The notes under the pieces are model-generated. The model was not told the DNA's origin and ran no database searches. It saw only the letters and a list, made by a program, of their open reading frames with translations. This document shows, piece after piece, positions 27,151-34,834 of a stretch of 64,000 nt of DNA. The DNA comes from Desulfosarcina widdelii (lineage in GTDB: Bacteria; Desulfobacterota; Desulfobacteria; Desulfobacterales; Desulfosarcinaceae): NCBI RefSeq assembly GCF_009688965.1, contig NZ_AP021875.1, positions 6,925,001-6,989,000 of the forward strand. Reading direction: 5' to 3'. Every line of letters starts with the position of its first letter. Position 1 is the stretch's first letter. Made by a program: the position numbers and the translations under genes.

Positions 27151-29025
27151 ATGGCAAATTATCCGAAAAAATACGATGTAATCGTCGTGGGCGGCGGGCA
27201 TGCCGGCTGCGAGGCAGCCCTGGCGGCGGCACGCATGGGTTGCAGCACGCTGATGCTGGCCATCGACCTGGACAAGATCGCGGCCATGCCCTGCAGCCCT
27301 TCCATTGGCGGCATGGCCAAAGGGCATCTGGTCAAAGAGATCGACGCCCTGGGCGGGGAGATGGCCAAAATCGCCGATCAAACGGCCATCCAGTACAAGA
27401 CCCTCAATACCAAAAAGGGGCCCGCGGTCCAGGCCACGCGGACCCAGAACGACAAGGGGCGCTATCACACGGCCATGAAGGCGGTGGTGGAATGCCAGGC
27501 CAACCTGGATCTCAAGCAGGCCCTGGTCGAGCGACTGGTCGTCGAGGGCGGCCGGATTCTCGGGATTGAGGATGCCACCGGGTTCGGCTACCAGGCCCCT
27601 TGCGTGGTGCTGGCCACGGGCACCTTTCTTTCCGGGCTGGTCCATATCGGCTTTGCAACCATGCAGGCCGGCCGGGCGGGCGAGTTCGCCGCCTACGGCC
27701 TGCCGGCCCACTTAAAGGAACTGGGGTTCATGTTGGGGCGCATGAAAACCGGCACCCCACCGCGGTTGGATCGGGACAGCATCGATTTCTCCCGGTTCGA
27801 AAAACAGCCCCTGGAAGACGGCACACCGACATTTTCTTTTTCCAACCCCTCGGCCAGGCTGCCCCGGAGGCACAGCTATATCGGGCATACCAGCGAGGCC
27901 GTGCATCAACTGGTGCGCGACAACCTGCACCTGTCGGCCCTGCACAGTGGGATCATCAAAGGGGTTCCGGCTCGCTACTGTCCTTCCTTCGAAGACAAGA
28001 TCGTTCGATTTCCCGAGCGGGAGAGTCACCAGATCATTCTGGAGCCCGAGGGGCTGGATACCCGCGAGGTCTATGCTTCAGGGTTGGGCAACAGCCTGCC
28101 AATGGAGGTCCAGATCCGGATGGTCAGAAGCGTGTGCGGTCTTGAAGAGGCGGAGATCATGCGCCCGGCCTACGCCATCGAGTACGATTTCGTCAATCCG
28201 CTGCAGCTCAAGCCCACCCTGGAAACCAAACGGATCGAAGGCCTTTTCATGGCCGGCCAGATCAATGGTACCTCGGGATACGAAGAGGCGGCGGCCCAGG
28301 GGATGTGGGCCGGCATCAACGCCGCCTGTGTTGTGCAGCAGCGGCCGGCATTTGTCCTGGACCGCAGCCAGGCTTACATGGCCGTGATGGTGGATGACCT
28401 GGTGACCAAAGGGACGCGGGAGCCCTACCGCATGTTCACTTCCCGTGCCGAATACCGGCTGATGCTCAGAGAAGACAATGCCGACCTGCGTTTGGCCGAG
28501 ATCGGTTATGAACTCGGACTGCTCGATGCCGGTACGCTCAAGGACAATCGAGAGCGCAAGGCGATGATCGAGACCGAAATCCAGCGGATCAAAAAGACGG
28601 TGATCAAGCCCCGCCCCGAGGTCAACGCCTATCTCGAAGAGCGGCAAACCCCAGCCCTCAACAACGGTGTCCACCTCGACCAACTGCTCAAACGGGCCGA
28701 ACTGGGTTACGAGGCCGTCAATCGGCTGGCGCCGGCCGAGCCTGCCCCGGAAGGACGGGTGACGCGCCAGGTCGAGATCGAAATCAAATACGAAGGGTAC
28801 ATTCAACGCCAGCTTCAGGAGATCGAAAAGTTCAGGCATCTGGAGCGAATCAAATTGTCCGACCAATTGGATTATGCATTGATTCACGGACTTTCCAGCG
28901 AACTCAGGGAAAAGCTGGCCGCCGTCCGGCCTACATCTTTGGGGCAGGCATCCCGCATCGAGGGTATGACGCCGGCGGCCATTTCCGTGCTCATGGTCCA
29001 TCTGCGCACATGGAAAAACAGGTGA
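27151..29025 (+). CDS. mnmG: tRNA uridine-34 carboxymethylaminomethyl modification enzyme MnmG
   Basis: 624 aa, usual length. FAD-binding GGGHAGCEAA at about residues 11-20; signature 'GPAVQATRTQNDKGRY' and 'GQINGTSGYEEAAAQG'; C-terminal MnmE-interacting region ending 'LMVHLRTWKNR'. With MnmE it adds cmnm5 to U34 of certain tRNAs. No clear Shine-Dalgarno precedes the ATG. mnmE is not in the window. Confidence 0.97.
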   Translation: MANYPKKYDVIVVGGGHAGCEAALAAARMGCSTLMLAIDLDKIAAMPCSPSIGGMAKGHLVKEIDALGGEMAKIADQTAIQYKTLNTKKGPAVQATRTQNDKGRYHTAMKAVVECQANLDLKQALVERLVVEGGRILGIEDATGFGYQAPCVVLATGTFLSGLVHIGFATMQAGRAGEFAAYGLPAHLKELGFMLGRMKTGTPPRLDRDSIDFSRFEKQPLEDGTPTFSFSNPSARLPRRHSYIGHTSEAVHQLVRDNLHLSALHSGIIKGVPARYCPSFEDKIVRFPERESHQIILEPEGLDTREVYASGLGNSLPMEVQIRMVRSVCGLEEAEIMRPAYAIEYDFVNPLQLKPTLETKRIEGLFMAGQINGTSGYEEAAAQGMWAGINAACVVQQRPAFVLDRSQAYMAVMVDDLVTKGTREPYRMFTSRAEYRLMLREDNADLRLAEIGYELGLLDAGTLKDNRERKAMIETEIQRIKKTVIKPRPEVNAYLEERQTPALNNGVHLDQLLKRAELGYEAVNRLAPAEPAPEGRVTRQVEIEIKYEGYIQRQLQEIEKFRHLERIKLSDQLDYALIHGLSSELREKLAAVRPTSLGQASRIEGMTPAAISVLMVHLRTWKNR

Positions 29026-29078
29026 TCCAACGCTTTTCCAAAAAAGAGCCCGATGGCATTTAACAAAGACGCAACCAC

Positions 29079-29107
29079 TTGACATCAAAAGATAACCACC
29101 TTATTTT
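29079..29107 (+). promoter_or_regulatory. Sigma-70-type promoter for the DnaJ-like gene
   Basis: TTGACA (29079-29084), 17-bp spacer, TATTTT (29102-29107). The coding start is 84 bp beyond the -10. The -35 is perfect and the -10 matches 4 of 6. Confidence 0.6.
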
Positions 29108-29190
29108 CTCTGCGACAAATGCCTTGCCGCAAAAGGTGGGCGGGAATCGGTTTTTCACGAGATCATCAACGTGCATGGAGCGATACGATT

Positions 29191-30102
29191 ATGTCCCAAC
29201 AGGATTACTACAAGATCTTGGGGGTGGCTAAAAACGCCACCGACAGCGAAATTAAAAAGGCCTATCGCAAGCTGGCCATGAAATACCATCCGGACCACTC
29301 CAAGGGCGAAAAAAACGCCGAAGACATGTTCAAGAAGGTCAGCGAAGCTTACGCGGTGCTCAGCGACAAGGAAAAACGCAAACAGTACGATACCTTCGGT
29401 TCTGCCGATTTTCATCAGCGATACTCCCAGGAGGATATCTTCCGGAATGCCGACCTGGGAGATATTCTCAAGGAGTTCGGTTTCGGGGGCAAGGGGATGC
29501 GCTTTTCATTTGGTGGTGGTTCTCCTTTTGGCGGTGGCGGCGGGCCCTTCGGCGGTTACCAGCGGCGGCAGGCGCCGGTTAAGGGGTCCGATCTGGTGTA
29601 CGAACTGCCCCTGACCTTGCAGGAGGTGGCCAGTGGAACCAGCAAAACCGTGTCGTTTCAGCATCAGGGACGAAGCGAAAACATAACGGTTAAGATTCCA
29701 CCCGGAATGATTACCGGAAAGAAGCTTCGGCTGGCCGGCAAGGGCGAGCCCAGCGGATACGGTGGGCCGGCCGGGGATCTCTTTATTCAGTCACAGGTCA
29801 GTGCCGATCCGACTTTCACCAGCGAGGAATACGACCTTCACACCACCATTACCATCCGGCTCAGCGAGTCTCTTCTGGGGACCCACGTGGGGATACCGAC
29901 CCTTGAAGGCAAGGAACTGAGCCTCAAAATCCCTCCGGGAACCCGCCATAAGACAAGGATGCGCCTGGCCGGGCACGGGCTTCCGAAGATGAAGAGCCAT
30001 TCAAAGGGCGATCTGTACGTCACCGTTTCCGTGGATATCCCCAAAAAGCTGACTTCCGAACAGAAAAAGATCGTGCAAAAACTAGCCGCCACCGGTATGT
30101 AA
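29191..30102 (+). CDS. CbpA-like DnaJ protein (no zinc finger)
   Basis: About 303 aa from ATG 29191. J domain with HPD in '[10 protein letters not shown]', then a Gly/Phe-rich stretch (about 105-135, '[16 protein letters not shown]'), then the two beta-barrel substrate-binding domains. The four CxxCxGxG repeats of classical DnaJ are missing, giving the type B (CbpA) layout. It would stimulate DnaK and hold unfolded clients. The frame reaches upstream to 29119, but the J domain begins at 29191. Confidence 0.92.
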   Translation: MSQQDYYKILGVAKNATDSEIKKAYRKLAMKYHPDHSKGEKNAEDMFKKVSEAYAVLSDKEKRKQYDTFGSADFHQRYSQEDIFRNADLGDILKEFGFGGKGMRFSFGGGSPFGGGGGPFGGYQRRQAPVKGSDLVYELPLTLQEVASGTSKTVSFQHQGRSENITVKIPPGMITGKKLRLAGKGEPSGYGGPAGDLFIQSQVSADPTFTSEEYDLHTTITIRLSESLLGTHVGIPTLEGKELSLKIPPGTRHKTRMRLAGHGLPKMKSHSKGDLYVTVSVDIPKKLTSEQKKIVQKLAATGM

Positions 30103-30115
30103 CGAATTAAATTCA

Positions 30116-30144
30116 TTGACAACTAACCCACGGTAGGGTACTTT
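30116..30144 (+). promoter_or_regulatory. Candidate promoter upstream of hpt
   Basis: TTGACA at 30116-30121, 17-bp spacer, TACTTT at 30139-30144. The -35 is perfect and the -10 weak. The leader to the hpt start would be about 175 nt; nothing recognisable is seen in it. Confidence 0.35.
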
Positions 30145-30322
30145 TTTGCCAAATTGGCACCCTGAAATCGGTGTTCTTCGGGTGGCCGTAAAACGATTGT
30201 TTTTTTACTCGAACTTGATTGGCGATACCCACATAATACGATAGAATCCCGTTGCTTATGCTTCTCCCGGTTTCGATATCTTGAATGCCTGCCGGTTGCA
30301 TAGCGGGCAGTAAAGACCATAT

Positions 30323-30844
30323 ATGCCTGATTTTACGTGTGTTTTAGATAAAGATAAAATTAAAAAACAAATCTCCAGGACTGCGGAAATCATTTCGACG
30401 GATTATCGGGGCAGAGAACTGGTACTGGTCGGGGTTCTTAAAGGAGCGTTTCTTTTTCTTGCCGACCTGGCCAGGGAACTGACCTTAGAGCGCGTTAAAA
30501 TAGATTTTCTTCAAGCTTCCAGCTATGGAGCCGATACGGTATCTTCAGAGAACATCGTTCTGAAAAAAGACATTGATATCGATATTCGTGGAAAGGATGT
30601 CATCGTTGTCGAAGATATTGTCGATACTGGTTTGACGCTTTCCTATTTAATCGCGCATTTAAAAACCTTTGGTCCCAGCAGCATCAAGGTTTGCGCAATG
30701 ATCGACAAAAAAGAGCGGCGCAAGGCTGCGATCCATGTCGATTATGTTTGCTGCTCTGTGGAAAAAGGCTTTCTCGTCGGTTACGGCCTGGATTATGCAG
30801 AGGACTTTAGGAATTTACCACAAATTTACCATATGAAACTCTAG
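30323..30844 (+). CDS. hpt: Hypoxanthine phosphoribosyltransferase
   Basis: 173 aa. PRPP-binding loop 'VIVVEDIVDTGLTLSYL' at about residues 93-109, type I PRTase fold, and C-terminal 'LVGYGLDYAEDFRNLP' typical of Hpt. It salvages hypoxanthine and guanine to IMP and GMP. No strong Shine-Dalgarno is seen. The next gene begins 15 bp after the stop. Confidence 0.94.
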   Translation: MPDFTCVLDKDKIKKQISRTAEIISTDYRGRELVLVGVLKGAFLFLADLARELTLERVKIDFLQASSYGADTVSSENIVLKKDIDIDIRGKDVIVVEDIVDTGLTLSYLIAHLKTFGPSSIKVCAMIDKKERRKAAIHVDYVCCSVEKGFLVGYGLDYAEDFRNLPQIYHMKL

Positions 30845-30859
30845 TCTGCGAGGGGTGCC

Positions 30860-33310
30860 ATGATTATCACCTGTGAGGCATGCAACACCAGTTTCAATCT
30901 TGATGACAAGATGATCAAACCCACTGGTTCGAAGGTCAGGTGTTCGGTCTGCGCCAATGTATTCACCGCTTTTCCTGCCCAGGCACCCGCCGTTGAGCCG
31001 GAGCCCCAACCCGTTGAACCTGAACCGGTGCCGCAGGAAACTCAGGCAGTGCCCGAGCCGCCGGCACCCGCCGTTCCAGAGGAACCCTTGCCGAAAGAAG
31101 ATGTTGCTGTCCAAGCGACACCAGAAGAGGATGTTCTCGAAGAAAACGACGGATATCTTTTCGCCGACGGCACCGATCTTGACTTTGCGCTGGATGAGGA
31201 GCCGGAGGAAACGGTCCCGGCCGAGGAAATCGAAGATGCCGTCAGCGATGCCCTGGAGGAAGATCTGGAGGATTTTTCCCTGGAAGCCGAACCCGAAGCC
31301 CCAGAAGAAGGCGATGCCACGGTTATCGCCAGTCTGGACGATGACGACTTCAACCTTGATCTTTCTCCCGAATCCGATGACGAACCCGAAGACGAAACCG
31401 CAACGATGATCGCCAGTCTGGACGACGATGATCTGGACCTTTCCAACATCGATATGGAAACCGATGGGGACGAAACGGTGATCGCCGATCTGGATCAGGA
31501 AGATTTTGATTTGGAAATGTCCTCCGAAACCGAAGGCGATGACGAAGGAACCGCCACCGTGATCGCCAATCTGGATGACGATACCTTCGACCTCGACGAG
31601 GATTTCTCCCTGGAGACTGAGGATGCCGGCACATCGGAAACGGCTGCAAAGGATGCCGGTCCGCAGACCATGGACGATCTGGATGACCTGAGCCTGACGC
31701 TGGATATCGAGCCGGATATTGAAGAAGAAGCAACGCCCTCGGCGCCAAACGTCGAAGACACGGCAGAGCCATCCGCGGAAGATCTTTCGTTGGATTTGGA
31801 CGCCGAGGAAAAAGGTGAAGCGGTCGAAGAGCCGGCTGCAACGGATGCGGAAAAGGCCCTTGACGACGAACTGGACCTGCAGCTTGACATGGAAGAGGAA
31901 ATTGCTCCTGTAAAGCAGCCGGATACCGAATCTTCTCTGCTTGAAGACGACCTGGACCTGAGCGGCCTGGAAAGCCTCCTGGAGGAGGATGAGGCCGGCG
32001 AGGAAGACCGTGCTACCGTTGCCGCAGAGGAAATGGAAGACCTTGAATTGTCCCTTGATGAGGGTGATTTCACCCCTGAAGCGGATGCTACGGCCGCCGA
32101 TGAGGCGGATGAAGCCTTAGAGGATTTGTCATTCGACCTGGATAAAGAGGAGCCGGCCGAAAAGGCCGACCTTGAGGAATCAGCTGATGCCGATCAGGAG
32201 ATTGACCTGTCCGAAATCGAGAAGATGCTCGAAGAGCCGGAAGATGCCGGTCCAAAATTCACCGCCGCACCGGATCAGGACCTTGACCTGGACATCGAGG
32301 CAAGTCTCGAAACCGAAAAATGGATGTCCGAATCCGGCGAAGAGGACCAGTTGGTGGCGGACGAAGAACTGGATCTGTCCGACCTCGAACAGGCCCTGGA
32401 AGATGTGGACGAGGAAGCGCCTGACGAGGGCCCGGAGGATGCGGAGCTGGAACTGGATCTGGACGACGGCCAGGCGGCCGCCGCTACTCCGAAACCCGCG
32501 GCGGTCGACAGCGACCTGGAGTTTGACCTGTCTGATTTCGAAGAGACACCGCAATCCGAATCCGGTGGCCGGGGTGTCGAGCAGGCAGCGGCTGACATGG
32601 AGCTGGAGTTCGAGGTGGAGGAGGAGGCCAAGGCCGATCAGGCAACAGAAGATGAGGGGCTGGAAGAAACCGTTGCCATTCCCGAGCCAGCAACCGAAGA
32701 AGCGAAACCCGCAGCGCCGGAGCCCGTTGCTCCACCGGTTGCACCGTCCAAACCCAAAAAAGTCAAGCCAGCTAAGAAGGGTATGAGCAAGTCGCTGGTG
32801 TTTCTGCTGATCGTCGTTATCCTCGGTGGCGTCGCTTACGGGACGTACTACCTGCTGGACAAAAATGGCATCGAAATCCCCTTTCTCAGCGACTATCTCA
32901 AACCCAAAGTAAACGATCCGGGCAGCCTGAAGTTGACGACCTACGATATCAACAGCAAGTTCGTCGATAATGCCAGTGTGGGCAAGCTTTTTGTGGTGTC
33001 CGGGAAGGTGAAAAACGGCTATTCCGAAAATCGTGGTATGATCACCCTGTCCGGAAAAATATTTTCCACCGGAAAAGTCGCGGTCAACCAGGAAAAGGTC
33101 TATGGCGGAAATATCATGTCCGATCTCGAGCTGGCCAATCTGGAGTGGGACAAGATCAAAAGCCGACTGTCCAATCGACTGGGCGACAACCGCAGCAACG
33201 TCAAGGTAGCGCCGGGTCAATCCATCCCCTTTATGGTGGTGTTCTCCAATCTTCCCAAAGATTTGGAGGAATTCACCATTGAGGTGACGGGATCGACTTC
33301 ACTGAAATAA
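30860..33310 (+). CDS. Zinc-ribbon / acidic repeat / DUF3426 membrane protein
   Basis: 816 aa. An MJ0042-type zinc ribbon (Cys5, 8, 28, 31) is followed by about 600 residues of highly acidic, low-complexity sequence, one membrane helix (about 643-664) and a C-terminal DUF3426 domain that should lie outside the cytoplasm. The acidic part has repeated 'TVIASLDDDDF'-type units (about residues 150-250) and later at least four copies of a short motif [LIF]DLS-x-[LIF]-E (LDLSGLE, IDLSEIE, LDLSDLE, FDLSDFE). The small zinc-ribbon and DUF3426 ends are common in deltaproteobacteria; the long repeat region is the unusual part. Function is unknown. Confidence 0.85.
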   Translation: MIITCEACNTSFNLDDKMIKPTGSKVRCSVCANVFTAFPAQAPAVEPEPQPVEPEPVPQETQAVPEPPAPAVPEEPLPKEDVAVQATPEEDVLEENDGYLFADGTDLDFALDEEPEETVPAEEIEDAVSDALEEDLEDFSLEAEPEAPEEGDATVIASLDDDDFNLDLSPESDDEPEDETATMIASLDDDDLDLSNIDMETDGDETVIADLDQEDFDLEMSSETEGDDEGTATVIANLDDDTFDLDEDFSLETEDAGTSETAAKDAGPQTMDDLDDLSLTLDIEPDIEEEATPSAPNVEDTAEPSAEDLSLDLDAEEKGEAVEEPAATDAEKALDDELDLQLDMEEEIAPVKQPDTESSLLEDDLDLSGLESLLEEDEAGEEDRATVAAEEMEDLELSLDEGDFTPEADATAADEADEALEDLSFDLDKEEPAEKADLEESADADQEIDLSEIEKMLEEPEDAGPKFTAAPDQDLDLDIEASLETEKWMSESGEEDQLVADEELDLSDLEQALEDVDEEAPDEGPEDAELELDLDDGQAAAATPKPAAVDSDLEFDLSDFEETPQSESGGRGVEQAAADMELEFEVEEEAKADQATEDEGLEETVAIPEPATEEAKPAAPEPVAPPVAPSKPKKVKPAKKGMSKSLVFLLIVVILGGVAYGTYYLLDKNGIEIPFLSDYLKPKVNDPGSLKLTTYDINSKFVDNASVGKLFVVSGKVKNGYSENRGMITLSGKIFSTGKVAVNQEKVYGGNIMSDLELANLEWDKIKSRLSNRLGDNRSNVKVAPGQSIPFMVVFSNLPKDLEEFTIEVTGSTSLK

Positions 33311-33327
33311 AAGGTTCGGTTTTCGGC

Positions 33328-33356
33328 TTGACTAACGGGGAATGAGCTGTTAATAG
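33328..33356 (+). promoter_or_regulatory. Candidate promoter for tRNA-Met
   Basis: TTGACT at 33328-33333, 17-bp spacer, TAATAG at 33351-33356, 32 bp before the tRNA 5' end. The -10 is weak. Confidence 0.4.
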
Positions 33357-33388
33357 TCCGCTGTTCTTTTCGGCAACGAAAAAACAAT

Positions 33389-33465
33389 GGCGATGTAGCT
33401 CAGCTGGTTAGAGCATGCGGCTCATATCCGCAGCGTCCGGGGTTCAAGTCCCTGCATCGCCACCA
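33389..33465 (+). tRNA. tRNA-Met-type (anticodon CAT)
   Basis: 77 nt including encoded CCA. The acceptor stem GGCGATG pairs with CATCGCC (33455-33461). The anticodon loop reads CTCATAT with CAT at 33423-33425, and GGTTCAAGT marks the T arm. A fully paired acceptor stem argues against initiator tRNA. Elongator Met is most likely; a lysidine-modified Ile tRNA with the same anticodon cannot be excluded. Confidence 0.93.
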
Positions 33466-33475
33466 GATAACACTT

Positions 33476-33510
33476 AACCCATTGATGTCACAGTCAATGG
33501 GTTTCTTATT
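33476..33510 (+). terminator. Rho-independent terminator after tRNA-Met
   Basis: Perfect 10-bp stem AACCCATTGA / TCAATGGGTT (33476-33485, 33494-33503), 8-nt loop, followed by the T-rich TCTTATTT. It begins 10 nt after the tRNA end. Confidence 0.8.
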
Positions 33511-33536
33511 TGGTCTGAAAATGGCGTTTATCGCTT

Positions 33537-33578
33537 GTCTTACACAAACCCCTTACACAAAGGGGAGAAAGGTAAGAC
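33537..33578. repeat. Nested inverted and direct repeats downstream of tRNA-Met
   Basis: Outer inverted repeat GTCTTAC/GTAAGAC (33537-33543, 33572-33578) surrounds an inner hairpin CCCCTT-ACACA-AAGGGG (33549-33565). The 10-mer CTTACACAAA also occurs twice in direct orientation (33539-33548, 33552-33561). Such arrangements are typical of integrase or excisionase binding sites beside tRNA genes, but no integrase gene remains here. Confidence 0.5.
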
Positions 33579-33654
33579 AGCATGAACTCGACCCGCAGGA
33601 CATCCCCCGCCCTTTCCCATCAACCTGCTGGTCCGCCGCAATGGGCCGGATGAA

Positions 33655-34053
33655 GTGATCGATACGGGCGGTATCGTCAGTTTAAGCGGCCGGATCGTTC
33701 GTGAGGGTGAAGCCGGCCTGGGCTTAGCTTTCAGCGAGGATTATGCCGATGAAGAACTCAATCCCCTGGGCCAGAAGGATCATTTTCTGGCATTCGCCAT
33801 CAACGACCAGACGTTGCTGGACACTTTTTACAGCCTGTATGGTATTGAATATAATGTCGGCTTGGACGATGTCTGGCTGATCGCCTTCGAAGATCTCAAT
33901 CTTGGGGATGCGGATTACACGGATTTGGTGGCCGTTGTTTCGTGCCCGTCACAATTGAATTCGGCACCTATTCCGACACCTATGCCGGGAGCTGTGTGGT
34001 TCCTTGGCTCTGGTATTCTTGGGATTGCGGGGCTGAGAAAACGCAAGGGATAA
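33655..34053 (+). pseudogene. C-terminal fragment of a PEP-CTERM sorted protein
   Basis: The 132-aa frame (open from about 33586, first plausible start GTG 33655) has no signal peptide. It ends in a PEP-CTERM-type tail: 'PTPMPGAVWFLGSG', a hydrophobic helix, then 'LRKRKG'. Such proteins need a secretion signal to reach the exosortase, so this is probably a gene that lost its 5' part, perhaps through events at the adjacent tRNA. A start missed further upstream in the same frame is ruled out by the stop at 33583. Confidence 0.6.
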
Positions 34054-34130
34054 TGGACAGTATTGTTGGGCTGGGCTAACTGGTTCCTACGCTCCTGCGC
34101 GGAAGCCTCCATACCCTGTCGGATGAAGTC

Positions 34131-34158
34131 AAAAAAATACTCCCATGCCGAGCATGGG
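34131..34158 (-). terminator. Rho-independent terminator after PilZ gene (minus strand)
   Basis: Stem CCCATGC/GCATGGG (34142-34148, 34152-34158) with a 3-nt loop. Read on the minus strand it is followed by a run of seven T (34131-34137). It lies 50 bp beyond the stop of the PilZ gene. Confidence 0.75.
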
Positions 34159-34207
34159 CGCAAGGCCGCTGCACGATTCCTGTTGTCCTGGAACCGGCAG
34201 CCATTCC

Positions 34208-34582
34208 TCATTCTTCCTTCTTTTCCGCCTCCCGTTCGATATTTTCGGCAATATACTCTTCAAGCAGCTTACCCCCATCGAGATCGTGTTGGGTAGTAAA
34301 TTCCGTTCCACAGACCCATCCCGGTGTGAAATGCAGTTCCTTTTTGGAGGATATGACCTGAGAGATGTGTCGCGGGATGCCGACTACCCGTGCCGATACA
34401 CGACCGTTGACGATCATCGGTCCGATTTCGGTGCCGATTTCGACCTCATCCGGCGAGTCGATCAAAAAGCCCACACCGTGTGCGTTGATATTGAAAATTC
34501 TATAGGTTTTCCCGTTGATGGTTAAGGTCATGTCCCTGACCGCAAAACGGGGTCTTCTTCGGTTGCCCAAGATCTGATCCAC
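34208..34582 (-). CDS. Small PilZ-domain protein
   Basis: 124 aa, essentially one PilZ domain. The RxxxR motif is present as 'RRRPR' near the N-terminus. The second motif, normally [DN]xSxxG, reads 'NINAHG', with Asn for Ser. It may therefore bind c-di-GMP weakly or not at all. The charged C-terminal tail ends 'AEKKEE'. It is divergent from the CNBD-HDOD gene and has its own terminator. Confidence 0.8.
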   Translation of the reverse strand: MDQILGNRRRPRFAVRDMTLTINGKTYRIFNINAHGVGFLIDSPDEVEIGTEIGPMIVNGRVSARVVGIPRHISQVISSKKELHFTPGWVCGTEFTTQHDLDGGKLLEEYIAENIEREAEKKEE

Positions 34583-34834
34583 GTAACCCTCCTGCCGGTC
34601 CTCTCTGCGAGTTTGTATTCACAGCACAGCCATGGTTGAATATGAAGGATGATTGTTATAGGTGACATACTTCTTATATCGGATCAAGTCGCCTTTCTCT
34701 TTAACCGAATCCGTCGACCGCCCATAACCGTGATCAACATTTTCGCACAGATTTACCCAATGGACTCATGAAATCCATTAACTGGCCGATATATCGATAA
34801 TAAGGTCAAGAACACGAAGCTATTTTCAGGAGGA

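Noticed and set aside
28078-29088. 336-aa minus-strand frame opposite mnmG
   Set aside because: Antisense shadow of a clearly conserved gene.
30113-30320. Short minus-strand frames before hpt
   Set aside because: No start context, no homology seen, and a candidate plus-strand promoter lies there.
32180-33220. 346-aa minus-strand frame with many Cys/Phe/Arg
   Set aside because: It mirrors the Asp/Glu-rich repeats of the plus-strand gene; composition is an artefact of the acidic codons.
34063-34296. 77-aa plus-strand frame after the PEP-CTERM fragment
   Set aside because: Contains the minus-strand PilZ terminator hairpin and overlaps the PilZ gene.
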